Shown here: in pieces, positions 35,589 to 48,124 of the stretch
How the letters are laid out: each line of letters opens with the position of its first letter
Numbering within the stretch: position 1 is the first letter of the stretch
Assembly: GCF_949987535.1 (NCBI RefSeq)
Contig: NC_080074.1
Coordinates: forward strand, 25,007,268 to 25,071,267
Source of the DNA: Balaenoptera acutorostrata
Lineage: Eukaryota > Chordata > Mammalia > Artiodactyla > Balaenopteridae
Reading direction: 5' to 3'
DNA length: 64,000 nucleotides
The notes under the pieces: generated by a model
What the model was told of the DNA's origin: nothing
The model's database searches: none
The model's input: only the letters and a program-made list of their open reading frames with translations
Program-made: the position numbers and the translations under genes

Positions 35589-36097
35589 CAGATCTTCCTT
35601 TACTTATGATGGGGTTATGTCCCAATAAATGAGTAAACTCATCAGAGGTTGAAAATATCTTAAGTCAAAAATACACTTAATATACCTAACCTACCAAACA
35701 TCAGAGCTTAGCCTAGCATACCCTAAACATGCTCAGAACACATACATTAGCCTGCAGTTGGACAAAATCATCTAACACAAAGCCAATTTTATAATAAAGT
35801 GTTGAATAGCTCAGTAATTTACTGCATACTGTACTGAAAGTTAAGAACAGAATGGCTGTCTGGGTCCCGAATGGTTGTATGTGTGTGGGTTGTTTCCCCT
35901 CATGATCATGGGGGTGATGGGAGCTGCAGTTCACTGCTGCTGCCTCGCATCACAAGTATTGGACTGCATATCGCTAGCCTGGGAAAAGCTCAAAATTCAA
36001 AATTCGAAGTATGGTTTCTACTGAATGTGTATTGCTTTCACAATATCATAAAGTCAAAATATCGTAAGTTGAATCATTGTAAGTCAGGCACCATGTG
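35589..36097 (+). mobile_element. Tigger-family DNA transposon
   Basis: Starts 'cagatcttcctttacttatg', has 'gaaaatatcttaagtcaaaa' and ends 'catcgtaagtcgg'-like text ('cattgtaagtcaggcaccat'). TA is duplicated at 35587-35588 and 36098-36099, as for Tc1/mariner-pogo elements. About 60 bp (near 35890-35980) look foreign to my memory of the family. Non-coding. Confidence 0.8.
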
Positions 36098-36099
36098 TA

Positions 36100-36545
36100 T
36101 ATACTTTTTACTCCAAAATCCTATTCCTAAGAATTAACTCTGAGGATGGGTGAAACAGAAGGGTGAAATATGTATCTTCTAGAACCCATCAACCTCAAGA
36201 TCCATGAATAAGGATCTAGTTATATAAATAAAGCCTGACACGACAAATACATAAAAGAAACTATTATGTAGGCATGAAATAAGACAGGGTAGACTTTTCA
36301 CATAAAAATATCTCCATAGCATTATTGTTGAATGAAGAAAAAACAAGTTACAGGATGCTTGTGCAGTATGATCCCACTGATGTAAAAATTCAAAAGTCTA
36401 ACTACACATGAAAAAAATTTGAGATATTCTCCAAAATGTTAATAGTGGTTATTCCCTGAATGGTGGATTTGAGATGATTTTAAGATTATCCTCTCCACAA
36501 TTTTCTATACTAGTTGATTTTTTAACAAAGAATATTTCTAACCAA
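36100..36545 (+). mobile_element. Probable continuation of an old L1 3' UTR
   Basis: 'actccaaaatcctattccta', 'gatgcttgtgcagtatgatcc' and 'tggttattccctgaatggtg' read like the 3' UTR of an old L1 (L1M). Together with the fragment before the Tigger element they may form one split copy. Tentative. Confidence 0.45.
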
Positions 36546-36706
36546 AATAACATGCTATTATAAACTCATGTTTATCACTTTTTCACATTAATTAAGGACG
36601 GTTAGGCCCATGATACTTTCATAATAGATGTTTTCTGTATTTCCATTTCCATAGCAACAACAATACTTGTTAGAGAATCACATACAGTTTTAAAAGAGAT
36701 GCATAC

Positions 36707-36781
36707 CTCAGATAGTGGAGTTGCCTCTTCATCAGGCAAAAACAAAGATACTATTTCAGAGCAACATTCAATAATCATGTT
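36707..36781 (-). CDS. Internal coding exon, 25 codons (possible CFAP54)
   Basis: Acceptor CTTATTATTTCTAG|AACATG, donor CTATCTGAG|gtatgc. The 75-nt exon is phase 0 at both ends and encodes NMIIECCSEIVSLFL followed by an acidic PDEEATPLSE tail. It lies in a repeat-poor stretch between an eroded L1/Tigger group and a 37.7-kb L1. The intron before it is 9.1 kb and the one after it 28.9 kb; further small phase-0 exons in these introns cannot be excluded, but I found none. Confidence 0.78.
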
Positions 36782-37733
36782 CTAGAAATAATAAGACAAT
36801 ATAGTGAGGTTGATCTTATTGGTAAAATACTAGATATTTTAATTACACATTATTTATTTCATTTGTCTTTTGTTACATCATTCCCTAACCCTAATTCCCA
36901 GGATGAAACTTAGAGGAATTCAGAGGTCACAATCTTTTAAGTAATTAGGGTTATTTGAAAAGATACAAAATAGCCACAAACTATATGACTTAATGATAAA
37001 TAACAAATTATTTTAGGATTCTTTCCCTGCAAAATTCACAATTAAAATTCATGTGTTAGAGAAGAACAAGTAAAGTAATTCACCCCAAAATAAGTTTTTG
37101 GAAGATCACTTTTCTTCTGAGAAGAGAGCCCTGGAATAAAGACGTTCAGATCTGAGAAAGGGTTTAAGCAGAGATGAACAGTTTGGAATTGAGAAAGAAA
37201 TGGAAAGAGAAAATGAAGAAGAAGAAGAGAGAGTTGATATCATATGTGGTCTATTGCTGAAGACACTGCCGCAGCCCCTACTGTTTGGACACAGCTGTGT
37301 TTCTGTGTGGACATCTGACCCAAGAGAGATCTACCTATGGGCAGGGTTGAATCAATCAGATTCTCCATCATTGTAATTTCATATAAGGAAGGACAACAGA
37401 AGAGAGTTATCATCAGGACTGGCCGGATGAGCCGAGAGGTCCCAATACGGAGTTGGAGAAGGCACCCGATGGGCTAGATGTAAAATGAGTGAGCAAGAAA
37501 CAGAGATAAATGAGAACTGACACCGTCTGTGGGACTGAGTGCAATCTTGGCTCCCGACTCTCCAAGTTTCACTTTCTGTGGGGCCCACTGTGTTTTGTCC
37601 CCAGTCCTTGGTTATGCACGAGCTTACTTACCATGCCCTGCCAAATACTGCCTCCTTACCAAACCTATTTCATTTGAGCTAGCGTAAGTAGTTTTTCTTT
37701 ACTTACAACTAAAGAAGTCATGATTATAAGACC
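36782..37733. other. Intron, nothing recognised
   Basis: Unique-looking DNA upstream (in gene orientation) of the 25-codon exon. A GAA-rich patch is at 37200-37235. Confidence 0.4.
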
Positions 37734-39012
37734 GTCAGACACTATAAAACTCTCAGAGGAAAACACAGGAAGAACACTCTTTGACATAAGTCATAGCAAG
37801 ATCCTTTTTGACCCACCTCCTAGAGAAATGGAAATGAAAAAAAAAAAAAAACAAATGGGACCTAATGAAACTTAAAAGCTTTTGCATAGCAAAGAAAACC
37901 ATAAACAAGGTGAAAAGACAACCCTCAGAATGGGAGAAAATATTTGCAAATGAAGCAACTGACAAAGGATTAATCTCCAAAATATACAAGCAGCTCATGC
38001 AGCTCAATATCAAAAAAACAAACGACCCAATCCAAAAATGGGCAGAAGACCTAAATAGACATTTCTCCAAAGAAGATATACAGATTGCCAACAAACACAT
38101 GAAAGGATGCTCAACATCACTAATCATTAGAGAAATGCAAATCAAAACTACAATGAGGTGTCACCTCACACCAGTTAGAATGGGCATCATCAGAAAATCT
38201 ACAAACAATAAATGCTGGAGAGGGTGTGGAGAAAAGGGAACCCTCTTGCACTGTTGGTGGGAATGTAAATTGATACAGCCACTATGGAGAACAGTATGGA
38301 AGTTCCTTAAAAAAACTAAAAATAGAACTACCATATGACCCAGCCATCCCACTACTGAGCATATACCCAGAGAAGACCATAATTCAAAAAGATTCATGTA
38401 CCACAGTGTTCATTGGAGCACTATTTACAATAGCCAGGACATGGAAGCAACCTAAGTGTCCATCAACAGATGAATGGATAAAGAAGATGTGGCACATATA
38501 TACAATGGAATATTACTCAGCCATAAAAAGAAAGGATATTGAGTTATTTGTAGTGAGGTAGATGGACCTAGAGTCTGTCATACAGAGTGAAGTCAGAAAG
38601 AGAAAAACAAATACCATATGCTAACACATATATATGGAATCTCAAAAAAAAAAAAAAAAAGGTTCTGAAGAACCTAGGAGCAGGACAGGAATAAAGACGC
38701 AGATGTAGAGAACGGACTTGAGGACATGGGGAGGGGGAAGGGTAAGCTGGGACAAAGTGAGAGAATAGCATTGACATATATATACTACCAAATGTGAAAT
38801 AAATAGCTAGTGGGAAGCAGCTGCATAGCACAGGGAGATCAGCTCTGTGCTTTGTGACCACCTAGAGGGGTGGGATAGGGAGGGTGGGAGGGAGGCGCAA
38901 GAGGGAGGGGATATGGGGATATATGCATATATATAGCTGATTCACTTTGTTATACAGCAGAAACTAACAGAACAATGTAAAGCAATTATACTCCAATAAA
39001 GATGTTAAAAAA
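37734..39012 (+). mobile_element. 5'-truncated L1, 1.28 kb
   Basis: ORF2 C-terminal part (a frame at 37865-38338 with [10 protein letters not shown] and [19 protein letters not shown], the Cys-rich knuckle) followed by the full 3' UTR and poly(A) at 39007-39019. Close in sequence to the 23-27 kb L1. I did not find a clean target-site duplication. Confidence 0.93.
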
Positions 39013-39019
39013 AAAAAAA

Positions 39020-39400
39020 GTATAATGAACAGGGAATACTTCCTGGAGAAAGGGTCATATAAACTGAGGCATGAAAGAGTAGTAAGACTTCAACTGGCAG
39101 AGAATGGGGACAAGGGCATTCCAGATGGAGCAATGAAACAGCAGATATTCAAGGAACATAAAGAACCTGATACAGTCTTTACTGCAGGTGTGTATAGGAA
39201 GCACGGTGGTGAGAGTGGTGAGAAATAAGGCTGAGAGGTGTACTTATAACAGGACACGTAAACGTAAGGAATTTGGATTTTGTTGCTTAGGAAATTGAGA
39301 GGCACTGGACTGAGGGGATAATGATCTGACTGCTTTAAAAAGATAATTCTGGCTACCATGTAAAGCTGAACTGGACTAGGAAGAGATAAGAGAAAGAGAA
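39020..39400. repeat. Ancient interspersed-repeat-like segment, unassigned
   Basis: 'gaatacttcctggagaaagg', 'ggcagagaatggggacaagg', 'gggcattccagatggagcaa' and 'gtaaggaatttggattttgt' match wording of a common old mammalian repeat that I cannot name with certainty. Open stretches here follow from it. Confidence 0.45.
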
Positions 39401-40958
39401 ATTAGCTAGGAGGCTACTCAAACTGTTTGGGCAGGAAGTGATCATGGCCATAAGTAGGGCAGCTTCCATGGGACCAGAAAGGATGGAGGGCAGGCAGGAC
39501 ATCCAGCACTGATTGGGGGACACCAGCTTCCTATGACGAACTTTCCAGGCTCCTGGTCCACTTTACTAGACAGAGGGGAACACACATCCTGGAGTGAATT
39601 CTTACGTATTCTTATTTATGCATATTTCTATATTTCTAATTGAGTTCTTAGGACTAGTTAAAGTATATTTTCTTTCTATACGAAAGGTTTCAATAATAGC
39701 TGTGATGGGTTACTGTCATGATTTCATCAAGAGCTATCAAGCAAAATGACACTGTCTGTATCATTAATCATTTCGATAACAGATGAAGACAGCCATGTTA
39801 CCTGATAAATGCCTTCCATGGCTTGTCTCAACATGTATCAAACACAAATTTCGCCTCAACAACGTTCTGTTTCTTTGGCATTATTTGAGGTAAACCACAT
39901 ACACACTTGGGAAACTGGCTGATTCGATGTTGGGCTGTGAGAAACCTCCCGTGACCTTGCTGCCACGGAAATGAAGACAAGGAAAGCACTGAACTCAACA
40001 ATCCCAGGCAGAAGGCGGCTGGAGGGATGCTGCGGTTGGCAAGGGGCCTGGGAGGGCACAGAAGGACCCCTGCTCAATCTTTGCCATTTTCCCTTAAAGA
40101 GGAGCATCTGTTGATTTGATGAGGGATAGGCTTCTGAGTGACTTCAAAAATAACAGAGCCAACACTTTGACTTAGTTGAAGTCCTCATCATTGTTCACCC
40201 ATTTTATGGGAAAAAACTTCCTAAGTTGTTTTCCATCCTCCAAACTCCTGCTTCCCTCATCCCTCCTTCACATGCCATCAGGGTTATCTTAGCAAATTTC
40301 AAGGTGGATCATGAGATGCTCTTCCGGGCGCTGCCCCCAGCTTTTCCTATGCCCCACACCCAGCCCTGCCTTCCCAGGGCCCTACATTCACCCTGCACTC
40401 CTGCCACCCTGAAGACAACATCCAGCTCCATGACTTCACCTCTCATCTCTTGCTGTATCCTCAGTCTGGAGTAAGTGCTCTCCATAGGTCTCCAACTAGA
40501 AGTTTCACAACCAACTATTGAAGAGGCACTATGTCTTGGTTACTGGGCTACATATCAGAGATCGAATGATGAATAAGACCCCTGAGCAAAGGAATTCAAA
40601 GTCAAGAGAGAGGAAGAGACACAGAAAGAGATAATGACCAAAACAATATAGTCAGGGCACAGGGTGCAAGGAAACATGGTTTTTATTTCAGTCTATAGGG
40701 GCTATAAAATGCTACCTGCGCTACTGAAGCAAGCACAAAGTCTAGCTCAACTCCCTCTCTTAACACACACACACACACACACACCTATGTGAATGAGATT
40801 TTTTTAATGATAAATTAGAATAGTTTGCATCAACAGCTCCACCATTGAGAAAGAAGGATATCAGCAACCTTGCCCTTTTGTGTAAGTGTAGATTCCAGAT
40901 AATGGGGGAAACAGAAAAAGGGGAAGGTGTCAGAGAGACTAAGCTGAACTTCATAATC
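39401..40958. other. Intron, no gene; (AC)n at 40762-40785
   Basis: Mixed unique sequence, C-rich around 40330-40440. An AC microsatellite of about 12 units lies at 40762-40785. Open stretches on both strands lack splice context. Confidence 0.45.
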
Positions 40959-41062
40959 AAGAGCTGAACAAGATTCACTTTGTTATACAGCAGAAACTAA
41001 CACACCATTGTAAAGCAATTATACTCCAATAAAGATGTTAAAAAAAAAAAAAAGAGCTGAAC
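40959..41062 (+). mobile_element. Ultra-short (about 82 bp) L1 insertion with target-site duplication
   Basis: AAGAGCTGAAC at 40959-40969 and 41052-41062 flanks only the last ~70 bp of the L1 3' end ('attcactttgttatacagca' to 'aataaagatgttaaaa') plus poly(A). It matches the terminus of the 23-27 kb L1 almost exactly, so it is a young, extremely 5'-truncated insertion. Confidence 0.95.
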
Positions 41063-42879
41063 CAGAGTGAGAAGGGGAGAGGAGTCAAAACACTCCATGC
41101 AGACTGAGTTGGAGGGAGAGGTTTAGGAGTCTGAACCAATGAGGCAGAGGTTGGAGAGCTGCCACTGTGAAGGTCAGAGAGGCACTAAGAGTAAGGCAGT
41201 TGGGAAAAAGGAGATTTAAAAGAAGTTATGCTGGATATGATGAAAGGATTCCTTCTCAGATATTCTTACGAGAGACTCATAAGAATAAGGTTTAGATAAT
41301 ATTCAATGGTTTTGAACATTAAATTGATGTTTCTTTGAATGCCAGACTTTGCTTGCTAAGAGAGGGCCACCGGGCAGCTGGGCTCATTATGAACGACATC
41401 TGGGTACCTATGGCCAGACTCACACAGTGATTAAGCTCCTCCTGACAGGGACCTAATTGTACTGATTTCAGTATGTCCTTATCTCCTCAAGCCTGGAACA
41501 TTTTTGCACGTAACGGTTTCTCAAAGATAACGTGTTAATTGATGCTAATGTTCAATTGTATTTTGTTCTATGTTTTCATAGTACTTTGACACTGGCGATA
41601 TGTTGACTATATATAATTGCCTGGTACAATCCGGGCATCCCACATGTGTTTGCTGAACTCATCTTAGGTGACTTGGTAAATATATTTTAGGCTTATCATA
41701 TCAGTATGTTATCATTCCAAAAAAGGTGTTTGTGTCATAAAATCAGAATGGTTTGCATCTTTTATATGCTTTAAAACACCTGATATGCTCTGAAGATACC
41801 CCATAAAGCTGTGAATGACAGGTTAAAACAACCCAGTGTTTCTGAGCCACTGTTGTCCATTTTGCAAGAAGGACATGTTTTCAAGCCAGAAGTGACTGGA
41901 ACACCTGTTCTGTAGCCCTCCCAAAACATCTTAAATTAATACCTGTGTTCTGAAGCTTTGGCTTATTCCAGACCATAGGGATTTGGGGGAGAGAAAACAG
42001 AAAAAAAGGAAGGGAATGAGAAAGAGAACAAGATTCACCACCTCCCATATCAACCAAAGGCACATTTTCTGGACCTTTATATTTAACAACCCACCAAAAA
42101 TCCATACTGAGATAGAAATAAATATATTTGATTATAGAGGTTATGAAATCCTGTCCAACTCCCAAACAGAATTGATCTCTTCAAGTGTCCTAGTTAACTT
42201 CTCATTAGCTCCAAGTGAAGGTTGTCATGACAACGAACTGGCAGATTTTAGTCCCTGGAATTTATTTGATACAACCTAGAACCTAGCTGGTTTTTTTTTT
42301 TTTCTTAAGTGCTGGTTAGTATATTGGGAAAAAAAGAGAAAAGTTTATATATTCCTTCCGTTTCACAACTTTCAAATGCTGTGAATTAATTTGTTAGCTA
42401 ACTCACCTAAACTAAAAATAGCAGGGTTTTTTCCATTTTGCTACATTCTTTCACATATAGACCCACCAGACCTGGAACACATCTCAAAATGCCCTAAGTA
42501 AAGCCGAAGAAACAATTTTTAAGTTGGAGAATAAAATAAACTCAAAAACACAGAGGACAACATCCGGACTGAAAGCAGTTTGTTCTACTCAGGGACTGAG
42601 CTACTCGCATGTATCACTCAAGTCAGGACATGAGAGCAAGTCACAAAGCTTGGCTAAGGCAAGGTGGGCAGTCTGGATTCTTCCCTCTGCTTGCATTCAA
42701 ACGCCCCTACTTGCCCCTATTTAGTCCTGATTTGTTTATATTCATAGTCAACTTCTTGGCTCAGGCACTGGGCTCATTGTGATGAACTTGATACCGACAT
42801 CTGACTCCCAGGAAAATTCTGATGGCTCTCATTCCAACCAAGGGACAATCTCTTCATCTCAGCAGTATCTGAGTGAAAG
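41063..42879. other. Intron, nothing recognised
   Basis: A T-run at 42292-42303. No repeat family or exon supported. Confidence 0.4.
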
Positions 42880-43005
42880 GATCCTGTTTAGAGATGAGGA
42901 GAAAACTAGTCCCAGGAAACATTAAGTGACTGGCCCTCGGTAGTAAAGCTGAGTGGCAGAGCACAACCTAGAATCCTTACTCTTATGGACACTCGCTCTC
43001 CTGTC
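42880..43005 (+). mobile_element. MIR SINE fragment
   Basis: 'gatgaggagaaaactagtcc', 'aagtgactggccctcggtag' and 'aagctgagtggcagagcaca' match the MIR 3' half. Confidence 0.6.
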
Positions 43006-43404
43006 TCAGACAATGTAAGTTGAAAAGACAAATGGGTTCAGGAGAAAAATAATCATTTGCCTTTTATGAGCTATATAATAATGGATTCAAGGACAATTTC
43101 AGCAAAGAACAGTCTAGGTTATGGCTCAAAGACAGCAAATTGATAAGTTTGGTCTATGACTAAAAATCTGTGATTGTAAGTGATCTACTAAAGAAGTTCG
43201 AAAACGAAATGAGCTGAGTTCTTGAATACAGATATGAAAGGGCAACAATGCACTTTAGGAGAAGAATTACATATATGAATCTCATGAGTTTGAGATATCT
43301 GATCTATTGGGAGATTTATTCTGAGTACTCAGAATATCATTACTATCATTAAACATCTGGTAATTTGTGTTGTAACATTTGAGGACACTATAAAGGATGT
43401 GCAA

Positions 43405-43692
43405 CTAAAATTCTAAGATACCAGTTCTATGATAAATGTAGGCACAGAGCACAGGTGACATAAATTCTGGAAAGTTGCTTTTTGCAAAGACTAACTGTTC
43501 TTGCCTGATAATCCTCTTACAGCTGGACTTGTTGCTTTCATAATATTGAAAAACGCACTCATTCACTCCACTGGTAAATTCAGACTGAAAAACGCCAACA
43601 AGTATATTCTGCAGATCAGGAGAGTTGCCAACTTTTGCACTTTCACATAATCGATGTAAAGATAAGGTAAACAAGAAAACAAAAAGAGCCAT
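43405..43692 (-). other. 95-codon open stretch on the gene strand, function unknown
   Basis: An open frame on the minus strand, starting MALFVFLFTLSLHRL and ending YHRTGILEF, lies in the intron between the exons at 45861 and 36781. A possible acceptor (GGCGTTTTTCAG at about 43587-43576) precedes SEFTSGVNE. The nearby GT donors leave phase 1, whereas both neighbouring exons need phase 0. It is therefore not included as an exon. Not recognised. Confidence 0.25.
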
Positions 43693-43789
43693 ACCAATAA
43701 TACTCTTTAAGAATTAAAAATGCTTTGTTATTGGTCACCAATGCAATATTAAACTAGCAGAAAGTGATTTTTTTAAAAAAGATACAGCA

Positions 43790-43990
43790 GAACAAAAATA
43801 AAGGAAAGATCCTAAAAGCTTTCAGAGAAGAAAAACAGAGATGGGACCAAAGTGGCTGGGGATTCAACCAGAAAAGCAGCAGAGGGAGGTCCCAGAATCA
43901 GAGCTGTGCTGCAGGCACTGGGGGCAACCAGTCCCTAACCAGAGCAGGAGCGGGGCCTCCAGGAAGGAAAAGAAGAGTTGAGACGTAAGT
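43790..43990 (+). mobile_element. HAL1/L1 ORF1-like fragment (tentative)
   Basis: 'ggaaagatcctaaaagcttt' and 'cagagaagaaaaacagagat' resemble the HAL1 ORF1 region that also occurs near 50.9 kb. Short and eroded. Confidence 0.35.
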
Positions 43991-43999
43991 ATAAACACT

Positions 44000-45860
44000 T
44001 AGGTACAAATCTATGGATGAATATATGACAGATCTGATGTAATGATCAGAAAGAAGTTAAGAAAAAAGGCAAGTGAAGAAACCTTATACAGGAAAGGAAA
44101 ATAACCACAGTACACTGTGACTTGACTGTGAACATTGTTTACAGGGTTATAATGATGTAAACACTGAATGCTGATTTAATTAAATTCTGTGATATAACAA
44201 TATTTAGAAAGGATGGGGAAAGGAGAAGTTGAGGAGAAGTATAGGGAATCCTTGTATAGTAAAGTCCTTGTATAGTAAAATCAATAGATATTATATAAAC
44301 TGGTTTATCAAGAAAAAAATAATTATTTTTGGCTGTCATTAGCACTATTCATCAATTTTTCCAGCTTTCCTCTTCCCAAGTTGGTAGCAGAATTGTTGGC
44401 ATGGCTCATGACTTACTTGGCCAGTCAAATGTTAGTGGAAGTGATATGATGGAAACTCAAAGAGCCAGGGTGTGATTTGCCCCTTTTCTTCCCTCCTGCC
44501 CAGTGACTGGGGATGTTCCAGAGTGAACAGTGTGAGGAGACATGGAGCCCAGTGGACCCACTTGGATTTGAAGGGTGTTGGTTATCTTGCTTTTCATGAC
44601 TGATCCTGCATATTATTTATAGACTTGGAAGTAAATAACAAAAGGAACAGCTGAAAGAGTTGAAAATAGTCTGCTCGCAGGACTGTGGGGTGTGGACAGG
44701 TCAAACAGGAGACTGTCCCTTTTCACTTTAAACCTTGTACATCTATTTGATTAAAAAAAAAAAATAGCCATGGTACCTACAGAACATATATCTCAAGCAA
44801 CCGGATGAAAGTGCAAATGGAAATTCAAAGAGCAAGTGGTTAGGGGAGAACAGGTATTCCCTGCTCCTCTCATTTCCATAGAGGGTAAGGAACTTCCACT
44901 CCACTCCCGAAGAAGGAGGGACACTTCCAGCTTCTTTTGGACGCAGCCAGGAGAGTGGAGTCACTTATCTGATTGGTGAGCTTGGGAAAAGCAAACTAGG
45001 CTCAGCCCCATTGGGCCAATCTTTGCTTACATTGTTGAAGGCACCCTGCCTGCAGGACTGTTATTCTCTGCTCCTCCAGGCAGTCAGCCTGGCAGTCAGA
45101 AGGGGAGTGGGGGAAATCCTACAGTTACACAAGTGTGCTAGATTATTGTGTGACTAGGTGGGCAAGTCTGGCTAATTCAGGGGTGAAATATTAATAAGCT
45201 TGTTTGGCCATAGATCCAGAGCCATGTTTGCTAATCAGCTTTATCGGTAATGATGCAATGTTTGAGATCTCCATATATCAGTTTCCTGTGTCCTATTTCT
45301 CAATGGATTTAGAACTCAGAAGGAACTCCTCCAAAACATGAATATCAGTCATCACTCAACTCTGTAAACAGATTAATAACACACTATAAGGATAATGCCT
45401 TTTTTTCTAGTTAGAAAAATATAGATGTGTAGAAGAAGTCTGAAAGATATATGCTTATCTATATTTTCTAATTTTTCTTCCCCTATTACTTGGGTAATAA
45501 AAATGCTCAAATACTAGACCTAGAATAAAAAATTAAAAGTAACATTATAAACTTACAGAGCATTGTTTCTTAGGATTCATGGTTACATCTGAATGATTTC
45601 TCTAGATTGGCTTTGTTTTCATTTATCATCAGTTTCTTATAATTGGTATGCTTAGAAGAGCTTTGAAGAAAACATTACTTATGTGTCCAAAAGTTGGGTT
45701 ATATCTGGTACTCTAAGTAGAGAAAGTACAGGCCAGAAGAACCATACCATTCAAGTTTAGTTACATAGTTATGCTCTGATAAAGTAAAAAATAATTGAAT
45801 TATGTATAATGACATCCATCCTGCAATGGCAATAAAATTTTCCATTATTTAATAACCTAC
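44000..45860. other. Intron, nothing recognised
   Basis: Includes a 15-bp doublet 'ccttgtatagtaaa' at 44250-44279. A segment at 44350-44650 has an old-repeat feel but no name. No supported exon. Confidence 0.4.
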
Positions 45861-46002
45861 TTCCATTTCTTTACCAATTGATTCCTCTTCCGTTTCTTCT
45901 ACTTGAGATACATTTTCATTTGAAGTAACTTTAGAAGTTGTAGGCAATGATATTTCAGCGATTTGCGTAAGATTAGATAATTTCTCGTGAACTGAAATAA
46001 CT
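45861..46002 (-). CDS. Internal coding exon, 142 nt, acidic linker (possible CFAP54)
   Basis: Acceptor TGTTATTTTTAG|AGTTATTTC, taken at the first of two AGs in tandem because the preceding exon leaves two bases (AG), so that AG+A gives Arg. Donor ATGGAA|gtaggt. After the split codon come 47 codons: VISVHEKLSNLTQIAEIS at the start, then a Ser/Thr-rich stretch, then an acidic run QVEETEEESIGKEME. The first part looks helical, the second like a flexible acidic linker. The exon ends in phase 0 and joins the exon at 36781. Confidence 0.82.
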
Positions 46003-47559
46003 CTAAAAATAACAAACATATATGCATTTTACTTGAAAAGTTAAGTAAGGCATTCATTTATTCCCAGAATCAATAAAACATGTAAAGTAAGTCCTTAGTT
46101 ATTTAACACTTAGATTTCTGGCATCCCCAAACATCATTCAATCATTCCTTCATTGAAGAGACATGAGCACAGAGACACAATTCTCACCTGCATAATGTTT
46201 ATGATCTAGTTATATGCTCAGACAGATTTATAATTACAAACTGGCAAAGACACAAAGCAAAAAAATGTAGACATCCAAAATATTTGCTTAAGATGAAAAT
46301 AAAGAAAATAAATATCTACATGGGCAAAGAAACACCAGGCAATGACAAAAGATCTACTCCTACTTAAACTCAGTGCCACGCTCTGATTGGCTGGCTGGCC
46401 TGAAGATAAGAATTAGGACAAGTCAGCAATGGCTCTAAGAGACGGGTCAACGAGCCCACACAGTGACAGGTACTGTGTGGGGAGTGGGGGTAGGGAGAAG
46501 AATCAAGAAAAAAGGAAAAGCTAAAGCCGAGGAAGAGGGCAGAGGACACAGTGGCAATTGTGTGGAGGACAGAAAGCTTCTGGAGCCGCAGTCCAGTGAA
46601 CTATGGAGGCGCTGGAGACAGAGGTTAACTAGTGAATACAGTCAGAAGCTGGAAAAGCACTGAAACAGTTGAAGGAGGCAAAGAGCCACCTGCAGGGCTC
46701 CCAGTGACTCTAGGATACAGGCGTGTAGAGCACAGGGGCGCATGTATGTGTGCGGGGGTGTGCAGGTCTCCATGCAGGGACGGAGGGAAATTTTTATGAA
46801 AAAGAAGTAGATGATGCAAAAAAGCAAAATGACATCAGGAGCAAATGCAGGAACGTCGATTTCCCCAATTTCCCGCAGCATGCTCTTACTTTGCCTTCTA
46901 CAGGATGATCAACAAGAGCAATTCCCCATAGACTGATCTCGACCCTCATAAGAACACAAGGAACTCCACCCTAGGTGGGAGAAATAGTGTCACCAAGGGA
47001 TGAATCAGATGAACGTTTGTCAGGCAACTTCCTCTATAATAGCCGCAGTGACAGGGGCATGTCCCTAACTTTAGTCACCCTACCATTGATCATAAACACA
47101 CCCAAATCAAGAACTTTTTGGGGTAAAACAAGAATCCTGTCAGTTTGATTACATTCTGCTCTGCAGAAATTATAATCATTTTCATCATGTGGTTCTGAAA
47201 AAAAAATTCTGCCATGTTTCTGGATGTACAAGAAAAGAACATAATTTCGTAACTTTGTGGCTTAGCTGTGCTGGTATAGTCCTGTGTCTAAGATTTTCCA
47301 CCATGTCACTGAAAAAAATTTTTTAAAGGAAAAGAAAAAGAAAGTTGACTGAATAATTGAAAGTATGCCAGTCCTTGAAACATCTCTTGTTTTATTCTCT
47401 TTCATGGAGAGGCCAAAGAGAAAGAGTTCTTCAAAATGGAAATCAAGGACCAGGAACCAGACTCTCCAGGTAAGGACAGAGAAGCGCCAAGTCCCTGCAC
47501 TCAGCAGGTGGTGAGCAGGGCAAAGAGCTGACACTGACAGACACAGGAGGCCATGATGA
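46003..47559. other. GC-AG intron, nothing further recognised
   Basis: Part of the 2.4-kb GC-AG intron. A 65-codon minus-strand open stretch (47231-47034) has an acceptor-like TTTTTTTTCAG, but its phase gives a stop when joined, so it is not called an exon. Confidence 0.45.
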
Positions 47560-47720
47560 GACTTGACATATGCCCAGTGCTTTCAACCTTTCAAAGTATC
47601 TGCATACATTATACATGCATACAAAGTATATGCATGCACTGTCTGGCTTGATCCTAACAATAACCCCAAAAGGTAGGCAAAATATTATTTCCATCTCAGA
47701 AATGAGAAAATGGAGGCTGA
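47560..47720 (+). mobile_element. MIR SINE fragment (probable)
   Basis: 'gatcctaacaataacccca', 'ggtaggcaaaatattatttc' and 'gaaatgagaaaatggaggct' match the MIR 3' half. Confidence 0.6.
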
Positions 47721-48124
47721 GGTCACAAGGGCAATGAACAATGGAATCAAAACTAAATTAACTAAGCAAAGAAAAAAAATGAAAAACAAACAAGGAATTT
47801 GGTAAGGTGAAATCAGAAAAGAGAGAAACCAGGCATGAGCAAAAAGTAGAGTCTCCATCCCCTGTTTGAAGCAGAGGGAGGAAAACAAGAGTGGCTGACG
47901 CAGAGGCTTTTGACTTGGGGAACAATATAAAATAGAACTGGGCAAAGAGGAAAGGGTGAGACCAGGATGGTGGTGGAGTCTGGGCTTAATTTTGCAACTT
48001 AATACAGAGCCACATTAAGTTCTTTTTAAAACACACCCCAAACTACAGACAAAATATAGTACAGACAACATCTTTGTACTGTCTGTTATCTTTATGAAGT
48101 ACCATAAACTATTCCTCCAACAAC

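Noticed and set aside
43576..43692. Inclusion of the 43.4-43.7 kb frame as an internal exon
   Set aside because: Available donors leave phase 1 while both neighbouring exons need phase 0.
47034..47231. 65-codon minus-strand frame with an acceptor-like TTTTTTTTCAG, as a further exon of the gene
   Set aside because: Joining it to the preceding exon (which leaves AG) gives an immediate stop, and the GC-AG join to 46002 is already in phase.
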